Assembly: GCA_937915955.1 (NCBI GenBank) | Contig: CALGIB010000635.1 | Coordinates: 1-10,352, forward strand | Source: an uncultured Pseudomonadota bacterium | Lineage (GTDB): Bacteria; Myxococcota_A; UBA796; CAJQPC01 | Reading direction: 5' to 3' | Length of the DNA stretch: 10,352 bases | Part shown: in pieces, positions 1-5,691 of the stretch | How the letters are laid out: each line of letters starts with the position of its first letter | How positions within the stretch are numbered: the first letter of the stretch is position 1 | The notes under the pieces: model-generated | Database searches by the model: none | What the model saw: the letters and a program-made list of their open reading frames with translations, nothing else | What the model was told of the DNA's origin: nothing | Position numbers and translations under genes: made by a program

Positions 1-872
1 CCGGGCAGCATCCCTCGCAGCGCGGTGCGCATCGCATCCTTGGCCATGTTCAGCGGCACGCCGTTCATCGAGCAGCTGTTGTCGACCACGAAGACCAGCT
101 CGCGGGGCACGACCGTCTCGGGGGCCGGATCCATGGGCGGCTCCAGCGTGAGCGCGAAGTGGTCGCCCTGGGTCAGCAGGCTGGCGATGGGCTCCTCGCT
201 GTCCACGTCGATGTTCAGCACGAAGTCCTTGTTCGGGCGCAGGCCCGACACCGCCAGGGAGCCCTCGCCCTGCATGCGCACCTGCTCGTGGCTGGGGGAC
301 CAGACCTCGGCAAGGGGCATGCCCATCTCGACGTCGATCCGCAGGTCCACCAGGACCCCGGTGGGGCCCGCCGAGGTCAGCGGCGAGACGGCCTCGACGT
401 CCTGGACGCTGGCCGGGGAGAAGCGGGGACCGACCGTCATCGGGATCTCGAGGCCGTAGACGCCGTCCGCGTAGGACAGCGGCTGGGTCATGTGCAGCTC
501 GACCGTGACGCTCTCGCCCGGCGCGATGTTTCCGACGCTCTGGCTGAAGATGTTGGGTCGGTCCTGCTCCGTGAGCGCGGCGGTGCGTCCCTCGGCGACG
601 GCCTGCTCGTAGGTCTCGCGGGCCTGCTCCCTGGTCTGGATCTCGCCTCGGATGACGCGGCTGCCGAGCTGCATGTTCATGTCGTCGACGGCGGCTTCCT
701 GGTGGAGCGGGAAGGTGTACAGCGCCTCGATGAAGTCCTCGTTGGGGTTCTGGAAGGTCTGCTGGACGGTGATCTCGGCGTAGGGGCCCGTGATGAGGAC
801 CTCATACGAGATGGACTCGAGCGGCAGCTCGCTCTGGGCCTGTGCGAGAGCGGCGAGGTGAAAGAGGAACAT
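1..872 (-). CDS. VIT + von Willebrand factor A domain secreted protein (5' part; C-terminus beyond window)
   Basis: Translating the minus strand from the ATG at 872 gives an open frame of about 290 codons to the window edge, so the 3' end is missing. Residues 1-13 (MFLFHLAALAQAQ) look like a short signal peptide cleaved near AQA. Residues about 15-135 match the VIT domain pattern: ITVQQTFQNP, EALYTFPLHQEAAV, then a GEIQTREQARETYEQA segment and NIAPGESVTVEL. Residues about 256 onward begin a VWA domain (ELVFVVDNSCSMNG) with the metal-ion-dependent adhesion motif D-x-S-x-S intact at D264, S266 and S268. VIT-VWA proteins are usually exported and thought to mediate metal-dependent binding; the ligand here is unknown. 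A GGAG Shine-Dalgarno (881-878) lies 5 nt before the ATG, inside a hairpin. The gene is divergent from the membrane protein gene at 998. Family call secure; function not. Confidence 0.9.
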   Translation of the reverse strand, partial: MFLFHLAALAQAQSELPLESISYEVLITGPYAEITVQQTFQNPNEDFIEALYTFPLHQEAAVDDMNMQLGSRVIRGEIQTREQARETYEQAVAEGRTAALTEQDRPNIFSQSVGNIAPGESVTVELHMTQPLSYADGVYGLEIPMTVGPRFSPASVQDVEAVSPLTSAGPTGVLVDLRIDVEMGMPLAEVWSPSHEQVRMQGEGSLAVSGLRPNKDFVLNIDVDSEEPIASLLTQGDHFALTLEPPMDPAPETVVPRELVFVVDNSCSMNGVPLNMAKDAMRTALRGMLP

Positions 873-895
873 GGTGACTCCGGTTGGCAGTCACC
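873..895 (-). promoter_or_regulatory. RNA hairpin over the ribosome binding site of the VIT/VWA gene
   Basis: A perfect 7-bp inverted repeat (GGTGACT at 873-879, AGTCACC at 889-895) with a 9-nt loop ends exactly at the start codon at 872 when read as minus-strand RNA. The GGAG Shine-Dalgarno (881-878) lies half in the loop and half in the stem. The repeat is seen directly. A role in limiting translation initiation is an inference from its position. Confidence 0.45.
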
Positions 896-948
896 CCTTC
901 CGCAACGGCCGTGCCAGCTCCTGGGGCCTCGCCAGGGGGCACCGTCCA

Positions 949-963
949 CGAATCGCAGATTCG
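949..963. promoter_or_regulatory. Short dyad in the divergent intergenic region (possible operator)
   Basis: The 125-bp gap between the divergent genes (873-997) holds a perfect inverted repeat, CGAATC-GCA-GATTCG. Outside it CCA (946-948) and TGG (967-969) can also pair, with a 3-nt bulge. It lies about 35-50 bp upstream of the plus-strand start at 998, where a regulator of either or both genes could bind. No T-run follows, so it is unlikely to be a terminator. No convincing -35/-10 pair was found in this gap. Function is speculative. Confidence 0.3.
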
Positions 964-997
964 GCGTGGCGCTGGATAGACGTGCCATCATGCGCCG

Positions 998-2773
998 ATG
1001 CGTCGCGAAACCCGGATGCTCCGGTTCGTCCTCGTGGCCGCGGCGGGCCTGGCCGCCTGTCGGCCCGCGAAGTGCCTCGACGTGTGGTGGCACCTGTCGA
1101 TGGGCAAGGCCGCCTTCGAGCATCGCGCTCTGAGTTTTCCGGACCCCGTCGGTCCGGACCCAGGCGCCCTGTACGTCGACCCGGAGTGGACCTTCGACCT
1201 CCTCGTCCTGGGGCTCTACGAGTTGGGTGGGATGGGGCTGATCCTGGCCGCGGTCGGCGTGCTGGCCGCCCTCTCGGGTTGGGCCATGCTCCGCCTCGCC
1301 GAGAGCCTCGTGAAGGACCCCTGGGCGGCCCTCGGCCTCGCGGCGCTCGGGGTCGCCGGGGTCAGCTACCGCTTCGCGGCCCGCCCACAGAGCTTCTTCC
1401 TCGTCCTGCTCCCGCTGGTGATCTGGCTGGCTCGCGAGCGGCGGTGGCTGCCGCTCTTTGGCTTGGGTCTGTTCTGGTCGCAGTCGCACTCGAGCTTCGT
1501 GCTCGCGCCCTTCGTGATGCTGGGGGCGGCCTGGCCGCTCACGCGCCGAGATTGGCCCCTGTTGTTGCTGCTGCCGCTTCCTCTGGTCGGCCCCTTCGGG
1601 CTGGAGATCATCGATCAGGTCCTCACCCACTCGAGCGTCGAGGGCATCGAGGACATGTCACCCGCTGACGCGTCCTGGTTCTGGCCACCAGGCCTGGTGG
1701 GCTCGGGGAGGAGCCTGGCGCCGTTGATCCTGGAGCTCCAGCTGGTGGTCGGTGCGTTCGGGCTGGTTCGGATCTGGCGGGATCCGTCGCGGTGGCTGGG
1801 GCCCTTTGCGCTCGCCCTGCTCGGGCTTGCGCTGTCGCTGACCGCGGTGCGTTTCTTCGCGGCCGCCACCGTCCTGGCTCTTCCGTTCGCCGCGCAGGGG
1901 CTGGCGCTGGGGTCTCGTGGTCGTTGGTGGGCGCTCCTGCTCGTGCCGGTGCTCCCGTACCTGTTCTGGGCGGGCGGCCCCCGGCTTGCCCCCGTGGCGG
2001 GTGAGCTACCGTTCGGCGTGGAGTCGCGGCTCCCCGAGGGGCTCATCTTCAACGACTACGACTCTGGCGGCTACCTGGGCTGGCAGGGGCCGGCCAGGGT
2101 CTTCATCGACGGGCGCACCCCCGTGCACTTCGACGAGGTGTGGTTCGCTCGCGCGGATGAGGCGACCCGGCTCCCCGAGGCCTTCTTCGCCCTGGACCAG
2201 CAGTGGGGCTTCGACGGCGCGGTGGTCCCGAAGCGGGCCCCGCTTTGCGAGGCGCTGGATGCGCGCTGGGGGGCGGTGTGGTCAGGCGAGGCTGTCGCCC
2301 TCTTCCTGCCTGGGCGGGCCTCGGCGCTGAGGGGCGCCTGCGAGGGAATCTCCGGCAGCCTGGCCCGCTGCGAGCCAGCTCACCGAGAGGCGTGGCTTGG
2401 TGAGCTCTCGGCGGTCGATGGCCCCTACGCCCGTCGCGTCGAGGCGGCCTTGCTGCTGGAGTGCGGCGTGGCTCGGCCCGATGAGGCCCGGCGTGCTCTC
2501 GAGCTGGCGACCGAGCAAGACCCGGACAGCCCGGACCTGCCCTGGCTTCGGGCCGTGCTGGCGCTCCGTGAAGGTGATGAAGACGCGCTGTGGTACTGGC
2601 TCGACCAGGCCGGTGACGGAGCTGAGCCGTTGATGCTGCGTCTGGCCCTGCTCGAGGCTCTAGGGGACGAGGAGGACCTCCAGCGTGAGCTGGAGCGTGC
2701 GGAGCGGATTCTGGTCCCGCCGCCCTCGTCTCTGGTCGAACTGAGGGGTCGCCATCCCGCTCCTTCGCGTTAG
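998..2773 (+). CDS. GT-C-like multi-pass membrane protein with C-terminal TPR-like region
   Basis: A 591-residue integral membrane protein of the bacterial group that resembles GT-C (PMT-like) glycosyltransferases, often annotated only as hypothetical or glycosyltransferase family 39. Hallmarks are an N-terminal first-loop motif DVWWHLSMG (residues 28-36) with a following DPEWTFDLL, then RPQ at 129-131 and WSQSHSSF at 160-167 (usually W-x-N-x-H-G-G). R285-F286 precede another membrane span, and the exported segment has FNDYDSGGYLGW (351-362) and VFIDGR (368-373). About eight to ten hydrophobic segments lie between residues 8 and 325. Residues about 450-585 are soluble, helical and TPR-like (RRALELATEQDPDSP). 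Transfer of a lipid-linked sugar is the family expectation; neither donor nor acceptor can be read from sequence. There is no clear Shine-Dalgarno before 998; ATG at 1016 is an in-frame alternative. The next gene starts 20 nt after the stop, suggesting an operon. Confidence 0.8.
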   Translation: MRRETRMLRFVLVAAAGLAACRPAKCLDVWWHLSMGKAAFEHRALSFPDPVGPDPGALYVDPEWTFDLLVLGLYELGGMGLILAAVGVLAALSGWAMLRLAESLVKDPWAALGLAALGVAGVSYRFAARPQSFFLVLLPLVIWLARERRWLPLFGLGLFWSQSHSSFVLAPFVMLGAAWPLTRRDWPLLLLLPLPLVGPFGLEIIDQVLTHSSVEGIEDMSPADASWFWPPGLVGSGRSLAPLILELQLVVGAFGLVRIWRDPSRWLGPFALALLGLALSLTAVRFFAAATVLALPFAAQGLALGSRGRWWALLLVPVLPYLFWAGGPRLAPVAGELPFGVESRLPEGLIFNDYDSGGYLGWQGPARVFIDGRTPVHFDEVWFARADEATRLPEAFFALDQQWGFDGAVVPKRAPLCEALDARWGAVWSGEAVALFLPGRASALRGACEGISGSLARCEPAHREAWLGELSAVDGPYARRVEAALLLECGVARPDEARRALELATEQDPDSPDLPWLRAVLALREGDEDALWYWLDQAGDGAEPLMLRLALLEALGDEEDLQRELERAERILVPPPSSLVELRGRHPAPSR

Positions 2774-2793
2774 GCGAGTAGTCCGGAGGCACC

Positions 2794-4161
2794 GTGATTT
2801 CCTTGCTCCTCGCGCTCTCGAACGCCCAGGCCGCCGACGCGGACCTGACCCTTCAGCTCAAGGTGGACACCCCTGCGGGGCCCGTCGTCGATCAGGCGGT
2901 GTCGCTCCCGTACAGCGACGAGTTCGTCGTCGACCTCGGCAAGTCCAGCTACGTCGTCGCGGTCGAGGCCGAGCACAGCGGGCGCAAGGCCACGGTGAAG
3001 ACCCACGTCTACCTGGGCGCTGATCGGGTCGAGGTCGCCTCCCCCAGCCTGGAGCTCAACCCTGAGATGGTCGGCAAGAAGAAGTCGACGACCTCGGCGC
3101 CCCGCGGCACCAAGGGGCCGGGCGGCGAGAAGCTGGAGCTGCTGGACTGGCAGGTCGAGGCCAGCTGGGGCTGGGGGGCCGAGGACTGGGTCGCCAAGGT
3201 CTCCGAGCAGGAGGTGCCCGAGGGTCACTTCGTGCTCGTGCCCGTGGGCGCCGCGCTCTACCCCTCCGCCGCCGCGAAGGAGGGCCACAGGGTCCGCCCG
3301 TCCGAAGGCGGCCCGGGCACCGAGCTGCTGCCGCTGCGGGTGATCGCGGACGAGGGTGAGCGCCTGCACGTGCGCACGCTGGGTGAGCCGGGCGGCCACT
3401 GCCACGCGGTGAAGGACAGCGGCCTGGACGGCTACGTGCTGGATCTGTGGGTGGACCGCAGCGCGCTTGTGCCCGTCGTCAACGAGCCCCTGGACGTCGT
3501 CTTCTCCGACCAGACCAAGGCCCACCTGGACAGCGGCGTGGCCGTCTACGGTCCCCCCGCGACCCAGCGCCCCATCGCGGACGCCGAGCTGCTGCTCGAG
3601 GCCGACACGGGCGTCTTCCTGGTCCCGGTCGCGCTCTCGGCGGGGTCTCTGTCCTCGTCCTACGCCAGCAGCCAGCTGCGCGAGGTCAAGCCCACCGGGC
3701 AGCTCGTCAAGCCCGCCTCCGGCGCCAGCGTCGGCACCTCCCTGGGGGGCGGCGTGCGCGTGATCGGCTTCGACTCGACCTCGATCGGCCCCGGCTTCCC
3801 GGTGCAGGAGACCTACGAGGTGGACGGCGCCTCGCGCGCCGGCCTGAAGCTGACCACCAGCTGCAGCACCCACGAGGTCACCGTGCCGCCGGCGCGCATC
3901 AAGGCGCCGGACGGGCAGTCCTTCGTGATCGGCCTGGTCGAGCGGGCCGAGGCCCCGGCCGGGCCGCGTCAGCCCCTGTTCTGGGAGGACGGCTCCCCGG
4001 CGGGCGAGGGCCTGGTGCCCGCGGGCCTGGTCATCGCCAACAAGGAGCAGCAGGCCTGCTTCAATCTGGCGCTCGACAGCACCCCGGTGCCCGAGGCCAC
4101 CGAAGGCGTCCGCTACGAGGCGGATCCCCAGGGGCTGCTGCGGCTCTGTATCCGCAAGTGA
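2794..4161 (+). CDS. Secreted four-cysteine protein of unknown function (long paralogue)
   Basis: Starts with GTG, five nt after a strong GGAGG. Residues 1-13 (MISLLLALSNAQA) form a short signal peptide cut before ADADLT. Residues about 14-90 look beta-rich; about 92-115 is a Lys/Ser/Gly-rich linker. Residues about 144-230 have an SH3b-like pattern (LPLRVIADEGERLHVR, later LDLWVDRSALVPVV). The rest is a beta-rich C-terminal domain with WEDGSPAG at 397-404. Four cysteines (C203, C357, C422, C452) suggest two disulfides in the periplasm or outside the cell. From residue 144 it aligns by eye with the whole mature protein at 8821-9654, including the CSTH/CSEH motif, so the two are paralogues; the first ~130 mature residues are extra here. 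I do not recognise a named family. It lies 20 nt after the GT-C-like gene and is probably co-transcribed. The gene is surely real; function unknown. Confidence 0.85.
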   Translation: MISLLLALSNAQAADADLTLQLKVDTPAGPVVDQAVSLPYSDEFVVDLGKSSYVVAVEAEHSGRKATVKTHVYLGADRVEVASPSLELNPEMVGKKKSTTSAPRGTKGPGGEKLELLDWQVEASWGWGAEDWVAKVSEQEVPEGHFVLVPVGAALYPSAAAKEGHRVRPSEGGPGTELLPLRVIADEGERLHVRTLGEPGGHCHAVKDSGLDGYVLDLWVDRSALVPVVNEPLDVVFSDQTKAHLDSGVAVYGPPATQRPIADAELLLEADTGVFLVPVALSAGSLSSSYASSQLREVKPTGQLVKPASGASVGTSLGGGVRVIGFDSTSIGPGFPVQETYEVDGASRAGLKLTTSCSTHEVTVPPARIKAPDGQSFVIGLVERAEAPAGPRQPLFWEDGSPAGEGLVPAGLVIANKEQQACFNLALDSTPVPEATEGVRYEADPQGLLRLCIRK

Positions 4162-4175
4162 TGCTCACCACGGCG

Positions 4176-4204
4176 TTGCGGCGGCGTGCCCCGGCCGCTA
4201 AGGT
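4176..4204 (+). promoter_or_regulatory. Weak sigma70-like promoter candidate for the first Asp-linker lipoprotein
   Basis: TTGCGG (4176-4181) and TAAGGT (4199-4204) are separated by exactly 17 bp and match half of each consensus hexamer. Transcription from here would start near 4211, giving a leader of about 24 nt with a GAGG ribosome binding site before the ATG at 4235. In GC-rich DNA such matches arise by chance, so this is only a candidate. Confidence 0.3.
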
Positions 4205-4234
4205 GCTTCCTTCCTGCAAGAGACGAGGTTCCCC

Positions 4235-4867
4235 ATGAACGTGAAGACCCTGAGCCTGATGGCTGCGGTCGGCGGCCTGATGGTCGTCGGCGTGGCGTGT
4301 GACGGCGGCAAGTGCGACGACAGCGGCGGCTGTGACAGCGAGTCCGATACGGACACCGACACCGACGCCGACACCGACGCCGACTCGGACACCGACACCG
4401 ACGCCGACACTGACACCAACCCCTACAGCACCTACACGGGCGGCGAGACGCTCTGGAGCACCTTCGCGGCGGAGACCGCCGAGATCCAGTGCGAGTACAA
4501 CTGGGACGCCACGGGCAGCCCGGTCGAGTACCTCTGCGACGGCTGCGAGTGGGTCTTCGACGTCGACCTGACCTTCGACGCTGGCAACAGCAACCTCTCC
4601 GATGGCTGCGACGACGGCGCCGACATGGCCTTCACGTACGCCTACACCTCGGACTACTACGGCTACGGCCCCACGCTGCTCTACGGCTACTACGGCTACT
4701 ACTACTGGTGGTCGGACCTGGGCGGCGCGACCTGGGACGGCGAGAACATGACGTGGACCTACGGGGACCCCACGGACTTCTACTACTACGACAACAGCTA
4801 CGGGTACTACCCCGACTACGTCGGCTACCACCTGTACGCCCAGTACGGCTGGGCCACGGTCAAGTAG
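4235..4867 (+). CDS. Lipoprotein with Asp-X linker and Tyr-rich C-terminal domain (paralogue A)
   Basis: A 210-residue predicted lipoprotein. Residues 1-21 are a lipoprotein signal peptide with a basic n-region (MNVK) and lipobox G-V-A-C22. Asp follows at +2; this means inner-membrane retention in enterics, but the rule may not hold here. C27 and C33 follow. Residues 38-61 are twelve Asp-Thr/Ala/Ser dipeptides, an acidic flexible spacer that could bind calcium. Residues about 63-210 form a compact domain: STYTGGETLW, CEYNWD, then a YLCDGCEW motif and a very aromatic end with about 22 Tyr in some 70 residues, finishing AQYGWATVK. Unusually, this protein and its neighbour at 4964 share nearly the whole C-terminal sequence. 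GAGG lies about six nt before the ATG. I know no named family. A surface-exposed role is inferred from lipobox plus spacer. Confidence 0.88.
   Translation: MNVKTLSLMAAVGGLMVVGVACDGGKCDDSGGCDSESDTDTDTDADTDADSDTDTDADTDTNPYSTYTGGETLWSTFAAETAEIQCEYNWDATGSPVEYLCDGCEWVFDVDLTFDAGNSNLSDGCDDGADMAFTYAYTSDYYGYGPTLLYGYYGYYYWWSDLGGATWDGENMTWTYGDPTDFYYYDNSYGYYPDYVGYHLYAQYGWATVK
4346..4417 (+). repeat. Coding hexanucleotide repeat, 12 Asp-X units
   Basis: Twelve consecutive GAC/GAT + ACC/GCC-type codon pairs encode (Asp-Thr/Ala/Ser)12, residues 38-61 of the first lipoprotein. The unit is 6 nt, so slippage would change linker length without a frameshift. Third positions vary between units, so the tract is an imperfect minisatellite. 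Confidence 0.9.
4655..4867 (+). repeat. Duplicated 3' segment, copy 1 (second copy at 5453-5665)
   Basis: This 213-nt segment and 5453-5665 align without gaps with about 13 differences counted by eye. An uninterrupted 68-nt identical run starts at GACCCCACGG and includes wobble bases. It encodes the Tyr-rich end of both lipoproteins. The 5' parts of the two genes differ far more. Confidence 0.9.
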
Positions 4868-4885
4868 TCCACCCGGACTTCGAGC

Positions 4886-4913
4886 GGACGCCCGGCCATC
4901 TGGTCGGGCGTCC
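4886..4913 (+). terminator. Strong hairpin between the tandem lipoprotein genes
   Basis: GGACGCCCG (4886-4894) pairs perfectly with CGGGCGTCC (4905-4913). The loop can close by three further pairs, one of them G-U, leaving ATCT. It lies 18 nt after the stop at 4867. The sequence after it (CTGCTCT) has no T-run, so it is either a non-canonical terminator or an RNA-stabilising 3' hairpin separating the two genes. Confidence 0.6.
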
Positions 4914-4963
4914 CTGCTCTGGTGTGGCATAGTGGGCGAAGAACCGACCGACCTGGGGCCCGC

Positions 4964-5665
4964 ATGTCTACCCTCCGAATCCCGATCTCGCTCGCTGCGG
5001 GCCTGCTCCTCTTCGCCACCGCGTGCACGGACAAGGTCGAGGACTCGGTGGACTCGGTCTGGGAGGCGGACGCCGACGCCGACGCCGACGCGGACAGCGA
5101 CACGGACAGCGACGCCGACGCGGACTCCGACGCGGACTCCGACGCGGACTCGGACGCCGACAGCGACGCCGACTCCGACGCAGACAGCGACGCCGACTCC
5201 GACGCGGACACCGACCCGACCTACTCGACCTACACCGGGGGGGAGACGCTGTGGTACGCGTTCGCTGCCGAGACGGCCGTCGAGGACTGCGAGCTGAACT
5301 GGGACGGCACCGGCACGCCGGTCGAGTACGGCTGCGAAGACTGTGAGTGGACCTTCGACGTCGTGTTCACCTTCGACACGGCCAGCCCCGGCGCCGCCAA
5401 CTGCAAGGACCGGGCGGTGGACTTCGAGTACACCTACGCCTACACCGATGACTACTACGGCTATGGGCCCACGCTCCTGCTCGGCTACTACGGCTACTAC
5501 TACTGGTGGTCGGATCTGGGCGAGGCGACCTGGGACGGCGAGAAGATGACGTGGACCTACGGTGACCCCACGGACTTCTACTACTACGACAACAGCTACG
5601 GGTACTACCCCGACTACGTCGGCTACCACCTCTACGCGCAGTACGGCTGGGCCACGGTCAAGTAG
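4964..5665 (+). CDS. Lipoprotein with long Asp-X linker and Tyr-rich C-terminal domain (paralogue B)
   Basis: A 233-residue predicted lipoprotein starting at ATG 4964. An in-frame GTG at 4922 would add 14 Arg-rich residues before a good signal peptide and is less likely. The signal peptide (MSTLRIPISLAAGLLLFATA) ends in lipobox A-T-A-C21. Residues 36-83 are 24 Asp-Ala/Ser/Thr dipeptides, twice the number in paralogue A. The rest matches paralogue A through STYTGGETLW, CELNWD, CEDCEW and the Tyr-rich tail. The cysteines at these motifs and one near the middle of the domain are shared, so the fold probably has disulfides or a metal site. The extra C27/C33 of paralogue A are absent. The Shine-Dalgarno is weak (GGGG); CATAGT at 4928-4933 could be a -10 element. 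It converges with the sulfatase-like gene, 14 nt away. Family unknown; probably surface-exposed. Confidence 0.88.
   Translation: MSTLRIPISLAAGLLLFATACTDKVEDSVDSVWEADADADADADSDTDSDADADSDADSDADSDADSDADSDADSDADSDADTDPTYSTYTGGETLWYAFAAETAVEDCELNWDGTGTPVEYGCEDCEWTFDVVFTFDTASPGAANCKDRAVDFEYTYAYTDDYYGYGPTLLLGYYGYYYWWSDLGEATWDGEKMTWTYGDPTDFYYYDNSYGYYPDYVGYHLYAQYGWATVK
5069..5212 (+). repeat. Coding hexanucleotide repeat, 24 Asp-X units
   Basis: Twenty-four GAC + GCC/GCG/TCC/AGC/ACC-type codon pairs in a row encode residues 36-83 of paralogue B. The middle alternates Asp-Ala and Asp-Ser almost strictly, a 12-nt higher-order unit, so it may have grown by 12-nt steps. The reading frame is kept throughout. 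Confidence 0.9.
5453..5665 (+). repeat. Duplicated 3' segment, copy 2 (first copy at 4655-4867)
   Basis: Gap-free match to 4655-4867, encoding the same tyrosine-rich C-terminus. Differences include TAC to CTC (Tyr to Leu), AAC to AAG (Asn to Lys), GGC to GAG (Gly to Glu) and several silent changes. Confidence 0.9.
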
Positions 5666-5669
5666 GGCT

Positions 5670-5691
5670 CAGCGCTCGCTCAGGGGCGCTG
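5670..5691. terminator. Weak hairpin between convergent genes
   Basis: CAGCGC (5670-5675) can pair with GCGCTG (5686-5691) across the 14-nt gap between the convergent stop codons and into the last codons of the minus-strand gene. A bidirectional terminator is plausible by position, but the stem is only 6 bp and there is no T-run on either side. Confidence 0.25.

Noticed and set aside
159..1133. 324-codon plus-strand frame opposite the VIT/VWA gene
   Set aside because: The minus-strand frame carries a VIT domain and an intact MIDAS motif; the plus-strand frame has no recognisable domain.
2770..3873. 367-codon minus-strand frame opposite the long four-cysteine gene
   Set aside because: The plus frame has a ribosome binding site, signal peptide and a paralogue; the minus frame has none of these.
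4922..4963. Upstream GTG start for the second lipoprotein
   Set aside because: It would place 14 mostly polar, Arg-rich residues before the signal peptide; ATG 4964 gives a normal lipoprotein signal.
5069..5212. Tandem repeats considered as a CRISPR array or structural DNA element
   Set aside because: The period is 6/12 nt without spacers, stays in one reading frame and encodes Asp-X pairs.
4061..5629. 522-codon minus-strand open frame rich in Val-Gly-Val-Arg repeats, antisense to both lipoprotein genes
   Set aside because: The repeats are only the complement of the GAC-GCC Asp-X tracts, and the plus-strand frames have signal peptides, lipoboxes and paralogue conservation. Shadow frame.
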